NCBI RefSeq assembly: GCF_023241715.1
Contig: NZ_JALQCW010000036.1
Span: 62,001 to 126,000 of the forward strand
Reading direction: 5' to 3'
Source: Pseudomonas morbosilactucae
Lineage (GTDB): Bacteria; Pseudomonadota; Gammaproteobacteria; Pseudomonadales; Pseudomonadaceae
Length of the DNA: 64,000 nucleotides
Below, in pieces: positions 37,605 through 46,349 of this stretch. A program made the position numbers and the translations under genes. The first letter of the stretch is position 1. Every line of letters begins with the position of its first letter. The notes under the pieces were generated by a model, which worked only from the letters and a program-made list of their open reading frames with translations, searched no databases and was not told the origin of the DNA.

Positions 37605-39539
37605 ATGAGTAAAGCGGATGCCTTCACCCAGGCCGGGAAGACCGCGGTGTTGCAGAACATCCACGGGACCATGCAGTTCCTACAGCGCTTCCCGCCTTTC
37701 AACCAAATGGAAAACGCCCACCTGGCGTACCTGGTAGAACAATGCCAGCTGCGTTTCTATGGCCCCGGCGAGAGCATCATCAAGCCCGCCGACGGCCCGG
37801 TTGAACACTTCTACATCGTCAAGCAGGGCCGGGTGGTGGGCGAGCGCCCCCACAGTGCCAAGGGCGGCACCGAAACCACCTTCGAAATCACCACCGGCGA
37901 GTGCTTCCCCCTGGCGGCATTGCTGGGCGAGCGGGCCACCCGCACCGAACACTTGGCGGCCGAGGACACCTTCTGCCTGCAACTAAACAAGCTGGCCTTT
38001 ATCAAGCTGTTCGCCCTCTCTGGGGAATTCCGCGACTTCGCCCTGCGCGGGGTCAGCAGCCTGCTGGACCAGGTCAACCAGCAAGTCCAGCAAAAGGCCG
38101 TGGAAACCCTCGGCACCCAGTATTCCCTGAACACCCGTCTCGGCGAGTTGGCCATGCGCCACCCAGTGACCTGCAACCCCTCCACGCCCCTGCGCGAAGC
38201 CGTGACTCTGATGCACGAGCAGCAAGTGGGCAGCATCGTGGTGGTGGATGCCCACAAGGCGCCGATCGGCATCTTCACCCTGCGCGACCTGCGCCAAGTG
38301 GTGGCGGACGGCACCCAGGACTTCAACCAGCCCATCGAACGGCACATGACCCAAGCGCCGTTCTTCCTCAGCCCGGACCACAGCGCCTTCGATGCGGCGA
38401 TCGCCATGACCCAGCGGCACATCGCCCACGTCTGTCTGGTCAAGGATCAGCGCCTGTGCGGCGTGGTTTCGGAGCGTGATCTGTTTTCCCTGCAACGTGT
38501 GGACCTGGTGCACCTGGCCCGGACCATTCGCCATGCGCCACGCATCGACAACCTGGTGGCCCTGCGCGGCGAGATTGGCCAACTGGTGGAGCGCATGCTG
38601 GCCCACGGTGCGTCCTCGACCCAGATCACCCACATCATCACCCTGCTCAACGACCACACCGTGTGCCGGGTGATCGAACTGACCCTGGCCGACAAGGGTG
38701 ACCCCGGGGTGCCCTTCAGTTGGTTGTGCTTTGGCAGCGAAGGCCGCCGCGAGCAGACCCTGCACACCGACCAGGACAACGGCATCCTCTTCGACGCCCG
38801 GGACGCTGCCCATGCAGCCGAAATCCGCGGCAAGCTGCTGCCCCTGGCCCAGCAGATCAACCAGAGCCTGGCGCTGTGCGGCTTCACCCTGTGCAAGGGC
38901 AATATCATGGCCAGCAACCCCGAGCTGTGCCTGTCTCGCGCCGAATGGGCCCGACGCTTTGCCGCCTTTATTCGCGAGGCCACCCCGGAAAACCTGTTGG
39001 GCTCGAGCATCTATTTCGACCTGCGGGTGGTCTGGGGCGACGAGCGCGGCTGTGAACAACTGCGCCAGGGCATCCTCGATCAGGTCGCCGACAACCGCTT
39101 GTTCCAACGCATGCTGGCCGAGAACGCCTTGCGTCAGCGCCCGCCGGTGGGGCGCTTCCGCGATTTCGTCCTGGAGAAGAAAAATGGTGGGAAAGCCACG
39201 CTGGACCTGAAAGTCCAGGGCCTGACCCCCTTCGTCGACGGCGCCCGGCTGCTGGCCCTGGCCAACGGCATCGGTGCCAACAACACCCTGGAGCGCCTGC
39301 GCCAACTGGTGGCCAAGGAAGTGATCGAGGCCCTGGACGGCGCGGCGTATGAAGAGGCTTACCACTTTATCCAGCAGACCCGCATGCAACAGCATCAGCG
39401 CCAGACGCGGGAGAACCTGCCGTACTCCAACCGCGTCGACCCGGACAGCCTCAACCACCTGGACCGGCGCATCCTGCGCGAATCCCTGCGCCAGGCCCAG
39501 CGCCTGCAAAGCAGCCTGGCCCTGCGGTACCAGTTATGA
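37605..39539 (+). CDS. cNMP-binding / CBS / DUF294 nucleotidyltransferase protein
   Basis: A 644-residue cytoplasmic signalling protein. An N-terminal cyclic-nucleotide-binding domain spans about 20-150 (LRFYGPGESIIKPADGPVEH), two CBS domains about 175-290 (MHEQQVGSIVVVD, HIAHVCLVKDQRLCGVVSERD), and a DUF294 nucleotidyltransferase domain follows. The latter has the polymerase-beta motif GSEGRREQTLHTDQDNGI, with Gly-Ser near residue 375 and the paired aspartates Asp-x-Asp intact, and a C-terminal helical domain. This architecture resembles GlnD-type regulators. The substrate is unknown. Its stop overlaps the start of the exonuclease gene by four bases, so the two are translationally coupled. 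Confidence 0.88.
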   Translation: MSKADAFTQAGKTAVLQNIHGTMQFLQRFPPFNQMENAHLAYLVEQCQLRFYGPGESIIKPADGPVEHFYIVKQGRVVGERPHSAKGGTETTFEITTGECFPLAALLGERATRTEHLAAEDTFCLQLNKLAFIKLFALSGEFRDFALRGVSSLLDQVNQQVQQKAVETLGTQYSLNTRLGELAMRHPVTCNPSTPLREAVTLMHEQQVGSIVVVDAHKAPIGIFTLRDLRQVVADGTQDFNQPIERHMTQAPFFLSPDHSAFDAAIAMTQRHIAHVCLVKDQRLCGVVSERDLFSLQRVDLVHLARTIRHAPRIDNLVALRGEIGQLVERMLAHGASSTQITHIITLLNDHTVCRVIELTLADKGDPGVPFSWLCFGSEGRREQTLHTDQDNGILFDARDAAHAAEIRGKLLPLAQQINQSLALCGFTLCKGNIMASNPELCLSRAEWARRFAAFIREATPENLLGSSIYFDLRVVWGDERGCEQLRQGILDQVADNRLFQRMLAENALRQRPPVGRFRDFVLEKKNGGKATLDLKVQGLTPFVDGARLLALANGIGANNTLERLRQLVAKEVIEALDGAAYEEAYHFIQQTRMQQHQRQTRENLPYSNRVDPDSLNHLDRRILRESLRQAQRLQSSLALRYQL

Positions 39540-40243
39540 GCCTGTTTACCTGGCTACGCCCCGCCGGCGCACTGCTGACCGCCGAGCAGCAACAGCGCCG
39601 CGAACGCCTGCGTGAAGCCGCGCCCCTGGGCGAGTGCAGCCTGCGCGAACAACGCTGGGTGGTGGTGGACGTGGAAACCACCGGCCTGAACCTCAATCGC
39701 GACCTGGTGCTGTCCATCGGCGCGGTGGTGATCGAGGATGGCGCCATCGACTTCAGCCAGCAGTTTGAACGCACCTTGCAGCGCAACGGCCAAAAACTGA
39801 GCCCCAGCGTGCTGATCCACGGCCTGGGGCCCAGCGCCATCGCCGCCGGTTGCGACCCCGCCCAGGCCTTGCTGGACTTCATGGAGTTCGTCGGCGACAG
39901 CCCGTTGCTGGCCTTCCACGCGCCCTTCGACCAACACATGCTCGGCCGGGCGCTCAAGGACAGCCTGGGCTATCGCTTGCAGCACCCCTTCCTCGACGTT
40001 GCCGACATGGCGCCGCTGCTCTGCCCCCAGGCGAACATTCGCGAAGCCGGCCTGGATGACTGGATCGGCTGGTTCAAACTGCAGGTGGGCGAGCGCCATC
40101 ACGCCGCTGCCGACGCCCTGGCCACCGCAGAACTGGCGCTGATTCTGTTCAGCCGCGCCCGCCAGCAGCAGATCCACAGCCCGCTGAACCTGCAACAGCG
40201 CCTCAGCCAGTGGAAACGCCGCCAACACGCCCCCACGTTCTAA
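39536..40243 (+). CDS. DnaQ-like DEDDh 3'-5' exonuclease
   Basis: A 235-residue DEDDh-family exonuclease, similar to the epsilon proofreading subunit. Exo I is VVVDVETTGL (Asp45, Glu47), Exo II includes FHAPFDQHML, and Exo III is HHAAADALATAEL (His near 188, Asp near 192). It begins within the last codon of the cNMP/CBS/DUF294 gene. The pairing suggests function in the same process, possibly trimming a nucleic acid or nucleotide product; no published role is known to me. Confidence 0.9.
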   Translation: MSLFTWLRPAGALLTAEQQQRRERLREAAPLGECSLREQRWVVVDVETTGLNLNRDLVLSIGAVVIEDGAIDFSQQFERTLQRNGQKLSPSVLIHGLGPSAIAAGCDPAQALLDFMEFVGDSPLLAFHAPFDQHMLGRALKDSLGYRLQHPFLDVADMAPLLCPQANIREAGLDDWIGWFKLQVGERHHAAADALATAELALILFSRARQQQIHSPLNLQQRLSQWKRRQHAPTF

Positions 40244-40312
40244 CCCCGAACGCCGCGCCGCCTGGGCAACCGACCAGCGTCAATTGCGCGGCTGTTTCGC
40301 CTCTGCCACAAT

Positions 40313-40331
40313 CGCGAATAATTCTCGTTAG
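40313..40331. promoter_or_regulatory. Candidate Fur box upstream of the ECF sigma gene
   Basis: The stretch GCGAATAATTCTCGTTAGT beginning near 40314 matches about 11 of 19 positions of the Fur consensus. It lies about 28 bases before the sigma factor start, as expected for an iron-starvation sigma gene. Confidence 0.4.
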
Positions 40332-40358
40332 TTTCAACTTCCTCATTGGTGATACCCG

Positions 40359-40877
40359 TTGCCGTCAGCCCAAAGCCCACACAACGAACTAGTTGGTGCG
40401 TTGTATCGCGACCATCGTGGTTGGCTATTGGCCTGGCTGCGCCGCAACATGGCGTGCCCGCAACGGGCCGAAGACCTGAGCCAGGACACTTTCGTGCGCT
40501 TGCTGAACCGCGAGCAGGCACCCAGCCCGCGCGAGCCGCGGGCGTTCTTGCTGGCCATCGCCAAGGGCTTGTTGTTCGACCACTTCCGCCGCGCCGCCCT
40601 GGAGCAGGCCTACCTCAATGAACTGCTGCTAATTCCCGAGCACCAGCATCCGTCGCCGGAAGAGCAGCAACTGATCCTCGAAGACCTCAAGGCCATCGAC
40701 CGCCTGCTGGGCAAGCTCTCGAGCAAAGCCCGGGCGGCCTTCCTGTACAACCGTCTGGACGGCCTGAGCCACGCCGAAATCGCCGAGCGCCTGGGCGTCT
40801 CGGTGCCCCGGGTGCGCCAGTACCTGGCCCAGGGCATCCGCCAGTGCTACATCGCGCTGTATGGCGAGCCGCTATGA
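40359..40877 (+). CDS. fiuI: Iron-starvation ECF sigma factor (FiuI/FecI type)
   Basis: A 172-residue ECF sigma factor. Region 2 includes YRDHRGWLLAWLRRN and AEDLSQDTFVRLL; region 4 includes LSSKARAAFLYNRLDGLSHAEIAERLGVSVPRVRQYL. The TTG at 40359 has GGTGAT 5 bases upstream; the first in-frame ATG (40448) would cut into region 2, so TTG is preferred. The stop overlaps the FecR-type anti-sigma gene (ATGA). The three-gene order sigma, FecR, TonB receptor equals P. aeruginosa fiuI-fiuR-fiuA (PA0472-PA0470), which responds to ferrichrome; the name rests on this. Confidence 0.85.
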   Translation: MPSAQSPHNELVGALYRDHRGWLLAWLRRNMACPQRAEDLSQDTFVRLLNREQAPSPREPRAFLLAIAKGLLFDHFRRAALEQAYLNELLLIPEHQHPSPEEQQLILEDLKAIDRLLGKLSSKARAAFLYNRLDGLSHAEIAERLGVSVPRVRQYLAQGIRQCYIALYGEPL

Positions 40878-41854
40878 AGCCCATCAGTTCCAAGCCGGTG
40901 TCGGCCCGGGTGCTGGACGCGGCAATTGCCTGGCAACTGTCCCTGGATTCCGGCGACGGCAGCAGCGTGGAGCGCGAAGAGTTCGCCAAGTGGCACGCTG
41001 CCGATGAGGAACACGCCCGCGCCTGGCGCCAATTGGGCATGCTCGACCAGCGTTTCAGCGTGGCTTCGGGGCCGGCCCGCGCCGCACTGCTGCAATCGCG
41101 CGAAGGCATTCGCCGCCAAGTGCGCAAGCTCGGCAGCGGCCTGGCCAGCGTGGTCGTGGTGCTCGGGCTGGCGCTGATGGTCGGCGACCGCTACCTGCCA
41201 CTGGATTACTGGCTGGCCGACCAGCGCACCGCCACCGGCGAGCAACGCACCCTGCGCCTGAGCGACGGCACCGTGGTCAACCTCAACACCCACAGTGCCC
41301 TGGATGTGCGCTTCGATGACAAACAGCGACGCATCGTGCTCCAGGAGGGGGAAATCCTCATCGAGACCGGGCACAACGATGCGCGGCCATTTATCGTCGA
41401 AACCCGCGAAGGACGGATGCGCGCCCTGGGCACGCGATTCCTGGTCAAACGCGAAGACCAGGGCACCCGCCTCAGCGTGATCAAATCCGCTGTCGCCGCG
41501 CAGCCGCACACCCCGGCACAGGAACAGATCGTCAAGGAAGGCCAGCAGGTGCTGATTCACAGCGACGGCCTGGGCCCGCTATTGGCCCTCAACGCCGACG
41601 CCGACGCCTGGACCCGCGGCATGCTGGTGGTGGACAACGCCCGCCTCGGCGATCTGATCCAGGAACTGGGCCGCTACCGCCGCGGCTACCTGGGCGTGGC
41701 CCCGGAAATCGCCGACCTGCGTATCACCGGCAGCTTCCCGCTGCACGACACCGACCTGGCCTTGAGCGCGCTGCTGCCGACCTTGCCAGTGCGCCTGGAA
41801 CAGCACACGCCGTGGTGGGTCACCGTGCAGGCCAAGGCCCCCGCCCAGCCCTGA
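40874..41854 (+). CDS. fiuR: FecR-type anti-sigma regulator (FiuR)
   Basis: A 326-residue inner membrane regulator. The cytoplasmic N-terminus carries the DUF4880/FecR_N pattern (AAIAWQLSLDSGDGSS, FAKWHAADEEHARAWRQL), one membrane helix spans about 89-108 (ASVVVVLGLALMVGD), and the periplasmic FecR domain has LRLSDGTVVNLNTHSALDV and GTRFLVKRE. A C-terminal STN-like segment (AWTRGMLVVDNARLGDLIQE) would contact the receptor's signalling domain. It transmits receptor occupancy to the overlapping sigma factor gene product. Confidence 0.9.
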   Translation: MKPISSKPVSARVLDAAIAWQLSLDSGDGSSVEREEFAKWHAADEEHARAWRQLGMLDQRFSVASGPARAALLQSREGIRRQVRKLGSGLASVVVVLGLALMVGDRYLPLDYWLADQRTATGEQRTLRLSDGTVVNLNTHSALDVRFDDKQRRIVLQEGEILIETGHNDARPFIVETREGRMRALGTRFLVKREDQGTRLSVIKSAVAAQPHTPAQEQIVKEGQQVLIHSDGLGPLLALNADADAWTRGMLVVDNARLGDLIQELGRYRRGYLGVAPEIADLRITGSFPLHDTDLALSALLPTLPVRLEQHTPWWVTVQAKAPAQP

Positions 41855-41930
41855 ATGCATCGCCCAGCCGGCGCCTCTCGCAGGCGCTGGCAGGGCGCCG
41901 GGCTCGGCAGATACAACCCGCCAGCGGGCT

Positions 41931-41950
41931 GATAAAAATTATTTTCATTC
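41931..41950. promoter_or_regulatory. Candidate Fur box upstream of the TonB receptor
   Basis: GATAAAAATTATTTTCATT matches about 12 of 19 Fur consensus positions and lies about 75 bases before the receptor start. The GC-rich surroundings make this AT-rich block conspicuous. Confidence 0.5.
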
Positions 41951-42021
41951 AGCCCTATCACTTTCTCGATCTCGTACGGCATGGAGGCAATTGCGAAACA
42001 TTTCCATTCAGGAGCCGCCGT

Positions 42022-44459
42022 ATGTCCCGCCCGCTTGACACCCTGCTGCGCCCCAGCCTGCTGGCCGTAGCCATTGCCCTGTGCGCCCCCTTGGCCAGTT
42101 CCCCGCTGCTGGCGCCGAGCAGGCTTCCAGCGTGCGCGCCTACAACCTGCCGGCGGCGCCCCTGGCCAGCACCCTCAACCGTATCGCCAGCCAGGCCGGC
42201 GTGGCCCTGAGCCTCAACCCGTCCCTCGCGGCCGGCAAGACCTCGGCCCCGGTCAACGGCCAGTTCGACGCCATCGGCGCCCTGCACGAAGCCCTGCGCG
42301 GCTCGGGTCTGCAACTGGAACAAGGCAGCGCCGGCACCTACACCCTGGCGCCGATCCCGGAGGGCGTGATGGCCCTGCCAGAAACCAGCATCACCGGGCA
42401 ACAGGCGTTCGAAAGCGCCTGGGGACCGGCGGATGGCTACCTCGCCACCCGCACCGCCGCCGGGACCAAGACCGATACGCCCATCGCCGAACTGCCACGC
42501 TCGGTCTCGGTCATCACCCGCGAACAAATGGACGATCGCCCGGTGCTCAGCCTCAACGACGCACTGCGCTACACCGCCGGTGTGCAAAGCAGTGGCTACG
42601 GCTCCGACTCGCGCAACGACTGGTTGCTGGTACGAGGCTTCGTGCCGACGCAATTCCTCGATGGTTTGCCATTGCCCCGAGGCACTTACGTCACGCCGAA
42701 GATCGAGCCCTGGAACCTTGAACGCATCGCGGTACTGCGCGGTCCGGCCTCTTCGGTTTATGGCCAGACCCCGCCAGGCGGCCTGCTGGACATGGTCAGC
42801 CGCCGCCCCCAGGAACAAAGCAGCCATGAAATCGAAGTCCAGGCCGGCAGCAACGAACACAAGCAGATCAACTTCGACAGCACCGGCAAGATCGATGATG
42901 AAGGCCAGCTCCTGTACCGCGTCAGCGGCACCGTACGCGACAGCAATGCGCCGGTGGACCACATCCCGGACAAGCGCTACAACATCGCTCCCAGCCTGAC
43001 CTGGAACATCAACGACGACACCAAGCTGACGTTTCTCTCGCAGTACACCCGCGACGATACCGGCATCACCGGGCAGTTCCTGCCGCTGCAAGGCACCAAA
43101 CTGAGCAGCCCGGCCGGCAAGATCTCCCATCACAAAAATCTCGGCGATCCGGATTGGGAGTTCTACGATCGGACCTACTACTCCCTGGGCTACGCCTTCG
43201 AAACCCGCCTGAACGACACCTGGCAGTTCCACCAGAACCTGCGCTACACCAAGAACGAACTGAACTTCCAGGGCATCACCGCCGGTGGCCAAATCTGGCC
43301 GGCAGGTCCTGATCAGGCCGTCAGCGCCGACGGCACCGTGCAACGTACCGCCGGCAAGGTCGACGAGAACATCGGCCAGATCGCTGTCGACAACAACTTC
43401 CAGGCCGACTTCCAGACCGGCGCAGTGAGCCATACCGTGCTGCTGGGCCTGGACCACCAGCGCTCCGACAATGACTCTCGCTGGCTCTGGGGCTCGGCCG
43501 GGGTACCGGCCAGCAACATCAACAACCCGGTGTATGGCCAGGACTTCTCCAAGGTCCAGTACTTCACCATGTATGACTACAACCAGAAAATTCAGCAAAC
43601 CGGGCTCTATGCCCAGGATCAGATGTCCCTGGACAACTGGCGCCTGACCCTCGGCGGTCGTGAAGACTGGGTGCATGCCGCTACCACCTTCCACAACTTG
43701 CAGGACGCCACCAGCACCCAGCGCAACAAGCAGTTCAGCGGCAATGCCGCCCTGAGCTACGTCTTTGACAGCGGCGTAACGCCCTACCTCTCCTACGCGG
43801 AGTCCTTCCAACCCACCAATGGCGCCCCCACCAACAAGCTCGATGCCTTCAAACCCACCACCGGCCAACAGTACGAAGTGGGGGTCAAGTACCAGCCACC
43901 TGGAAGCAAAACCCTGCTCAGCGCGGCCGTGTTCGACCTGACCCAGGAAAACATGTCGGTCACCGAAGCCAACATCACCCGTCAAGTGGGTGAGGTACGC
44001 GTACGCGGCCTGGAACTGGAAGCCACTGCGGACGTGACCAACAACCTCAAGCTGGTGAGCTCCTACACCTACAACGACAGCGAGATTGTCAAAGGCACTG
44101 CTGCCGAGAAAGGCAAGCGCATGGCCCAAGTACCGCGCAACCAGGCCACCACCTGGGCCGACTACACCTGGCACGAGGGGGCACTGGACGGTTTCGGTGT
44201 GGGTGCGGGCGTACGCTATGTCGGCGACACCTACGGCAACACCACCAACACCGACTGGGGGCATGTGGGCTCCTACACCGTGTATGACGCCTCGGCGCAT
44301 TACGACCTGGGTCGCGTGAACAGCACGCTCAAAGGCGTCACGGTGGCACTGGATGCGAAGAACATCTTCAACAAGGATTACCTCTCCACCTGCGACGGCT
44401 TTTACTGCTACTACGGCGATCAGCGCAACGTTGTCGCCAGCGTCAAATACAAATTCTAA
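42022..44459 (+). pseudogene. fiuA: TonB-dependent siderophore receptor (FiuA type), frameshifted in its signal peptide
   Basis: An outer membrane receptor with a signalling STN domain (VRAYNLPAAPLASTLNRIAS), TonB box region (LPETSITGQQ), plug (ELPRSVSVITREQMDDRPVL, ending GPASSVYGQTPPGG) and a 22-strand barrel ending ASVKYKF. The CYYGDQRNVVASVKYKF terminus and FiuI/FiuR context point to a ferrichrome-type receptor. The start MSRPLDTLLRPSLLAVAIAL at 42022 (GGAG upstream) runs into SPLLAPSRLP; the mature protein is in the next frame. One base restored near 42113 gives SPLLAAEQASSVRAYNLP, a signal peptidase site and a product of about 812 residues. As written the start and the mature sequence are out of frame. 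Confidence 0.92.
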
Positions 44460-44475
44460 GAAGGGATAACCCTCG

Positions 44476-44506
44476 CCAAAGGGCCGCCTCAAACGCGGCC
44501 CTTTGG
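44476..44506. terminator. Strong stem-loop between the receptor and the PepSY gene
   Basis: The arms CCAAAGGGCCGC (44476-44487) and GCGGCCCTTTGG (44495-44506) are perfectly complementary over 12 bases with a 7-base loop, 17 bases after the receptor stop. There is no T tract, so it may attenuate or stabilise rather than fully terminate. Confidence 0.6.
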
Positions 44507-44520
44507 CCTTTGGAGCCGTG

Positions 44521-45645
44521 ATGAGAAGCACCACTATCCGCCGCTGGTCCCTGGTCCACACCTGGAGCAGCCTGATCTGTACGGTCTTTCTGTTGATGCT
44601 GGCCCTGACCGGCCTGCCGCTGATTTTCCACCATGAAATCGACCATCTGCTGGGCGATGCCGCCGAGCTCAAGGTACTGCCCGCCGACACCCCGCACCTG
44701 GACCTGCAACAGCTGGTGCGCGCCGCCGAGGCCCATCGTCCGGGTGAGGTCATGCAGTACTTCGGCTGGGACGCAGACGAGCCCAACGGCGTGGTGGCGA
44801 TCATGGCCAAGACTGCCGGCACCGAGCCCAATTCGTCCCACACCTTCATGCTCGACGCCCGCACCGGCGAGGCCGTGGCCATGCCTTCGGCCAACGGCGG
44901 CCTGATGATGGTCATGCTGCGCCTGCACGTGGACCTGTTCGCCGGGCTGCCGGGCAAGCTGCTGCTGGCCTTCATGGGGCTTCTGTTTGTACTGGCGATT
45001 GTCTCCGGCACAGTGCTCTACCTGCCGTTTATGCGCCGCCTGGATTTCGCCACCGTGCGCCGGGACAAATCCACCCGCCTGCGCTGGCTCGACCTACACA
45101 ACCTGATCGGCGTGGTGACCCTGACTTGGGCCCTGGTGGTGGGCGTGACCGGGGTCGTCAGCGCCTGCGCCGACCTGCTGATCGCTGCCTGGCGCAACGA
45201 TGCCCTCAGCGCCATGATCGCGCCCTACCAGGATGCCCCGCCCCTGACCCGGCTGGCCCCCGCCAGCCGCCTACTGGAAATTGCCGAAGCGACGACGCCA
45301 GGCATGCAGGCGGACTTTATCGCCTTCCCCGGCACGCGCTTTTCCAGCGAGCACCACTACGCGGTGTTCATGAAAGGCAGCACCCACCTGACGTCGCACC
45401 TGCTGACCCCGGTGCTGATCGACGCCAGCACCCTGGAGATCACCGCCGTGGCCGAGCGCCCTTGGTACATGGACGCCATGGGCCTGTCCCAGCCCCTGCA
45501 CTTTGGCGACTACGGCGGCCTGCCGATGCAGGTGCTGTGGGCGGCGCTGGATGTGTTGACCATCATCGTCCTGGGCAGCGGTCTGTACCTGTGGGTCGTC
45601 CGCCGGCGTGGGGCCAAACCGGCCGCAGCACAGGTGCTGCCATGA
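44521..45645 (+). CDS. PepSY-associated TM protein, candidate ferrisiderophore reductase
   Basis: A 374-residue inner membrane protein of the PepSY_TM family. Four main hydrophobic segments are visible: about 13-36 (LICTVFLLMLALTGLPLIF), 145-170 (LLLAFMGLLFVLAIVSGTVLY), 195-215 (GVVTLTWALVVGVTGVVSA) and 340-362. ATG 44521 has GGAG 5 bases upstream. Related proteins beside siderophore receptors (FoxB, FpvG) take part in reductive iron release from siderophores in the periplasm; that role fits the position after the receptor but is inferred. The last four bases overlap the next small gene (ATGA). Confidence 0.85.
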   Translation: MRSTTIRRWSLVHTWSSLICTVFLLMLALTGLPLIFHHEIDHLLGDAAELKVLPADTPHLDLQQLVRAAEAHRPGEVMQYFGWDADEPNGVVAIMAKTAGTEPNSSHTFMLDARTGEAVAMPSANGGLMMVMLRLHVDLFAGLPGKLLLAFMGLLFVLAIVSGTVLYLPFMRRLDFATVRRDKSTRLRWLDLHNLIGVVTLTWALVVGVTGVVSACADLLIAAWRNDALSAMIAPYQDAPPLTRLAPASRLLEIAEATTPGMQADFIAFPGTRFSSEHHYAVFMKGSTHLTSHLLTPVLIDASTLEITAVAERPWYMDAMGLSQPLHFGDYGGLPMQVLWAALDVLTIIVLGSGLYLWVVRRRGAKPAAAQVLP

Positions 45646-45830
45646 AGCCCCGGGCCTCGAATTTCTGGAAGGTCTTCGGCACCCCGGCCTGGTTGGCGTT
45701 GCTCACCGCAGCCGGGTTGTTTGCCGCACTGCTAGGGGACGGGATCTGGGACAGCCTGAGCTGGATCGGCCTCGGGCTGCCGACCCTGATCGCCTTGCGC
45801 GGGCTACTCAGCGGTTACCGGGGACGCTAG
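45642..45830 (+). CDS. Small membrane protein coupled to the PepSY gene
   Basis: A 62-residue protein with two short hydrophobic segments (AWLALLTAAGLFAALLGDG and WIGLGLPTLIALRGLL) joined by a tryptophan-containing turn. Its ATG overlaps the PepSY stop, which implies translational coupling and a shared role, perhaps as a small subunit. The 3' end overlaps the convergent 140-residue gene by 23 bases. I do not recognise a named family. Confidence 0.75.
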   Translation: MKPRASNFWKVFGTPAWLALLTAAGLFAALLGDGIWDSLSWIGLGLPTLIALRGLLSGYRGR

Positions 45831-46230
45831 CGCAACGTCGGGGAAAGCGCAGCAGCATATGAAATGACAGCCCCAGGCCCAGCAGGATGGCCGGGGCGAA
45901 CCTGAGGTTCTCCAGCACCGCGCCGGCGGCGATCAACACGCCAACGCCGACCAACAACAGCAATGGCAGGTAACTCAGCGCCAACCCCCAATGCAGGCCA
46001 CGGCTCACCCCATGGCGGGCACGCAGCCATAACGCCAGGGCCCCGGCCGCCAACACCAGCCACGCCAGAGGCAGCCAGGTACGGGCCAGCCAGGTGAAGA
46101 CCATCAGGTACTCCGGCGTACCCTCGCCATGACGCCGCCATTCCACTTGCAACGCCAGATACACCGCAGCACTGCCCAAGGCCAGCAAGACCTGGGTGAC
46201 CCACACATGTTGCATATAACGCCTGCGCAT
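45808..46230 (-). CDS. Hypothetical four-helix membrane protein
   Basis: A 140-residue protein with four probable membrane helices (VLLALGSAAVYLALQV, WLPLAWLVLAAGALALWL, LALSYLPLLLLVGVGVLI and LRFAPAILLGLGLSFHML). ATG 46230 has GGAG 6 bases upstream; longer in-frame starts run into the GST promoter area. It converges on the PepSY operon with a 23-base overlap. No family is recognised. Confidence 0.7.
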   Translation of the reverse strand: MRRRYMQHVWVTQVLLALGSAAVYLALQVEWRRHGEGTPEYLMVFTWLARTWLPLAWLVLAAGALALWLRARHGVSRGLHWGLALSYLPLLLLVGVGVLIAAGAVLENLRFAPAILLGLGLSFHMLLRFPRRCASVPGNR

Positions 46231-46349
46231 CCTGCTCTCCTTGAAGCCTCGTTGAGGGGCGGCAGCAGGATACTGAATCCGCCGCTGTGGCGTCGGCCCG
46301 GCTCTGGGATAAGATCCCCGGGTGCCCCCGCCCCCTTCGAGGAATGTCC

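Noticed and set aside
40359-40877. Sigma gene starting at ATG 40448
   Set aside because: That start would remove the conserved N-terminal part of region 2; the TTG at 40359 has a ribosome site and restores normal length.
41958-45011. About 1000-codon minus-strand frame opposite the TonB receptor
   Set aside because: Antisense shadow of a well-recognised receptor; no ribosome site or domain.
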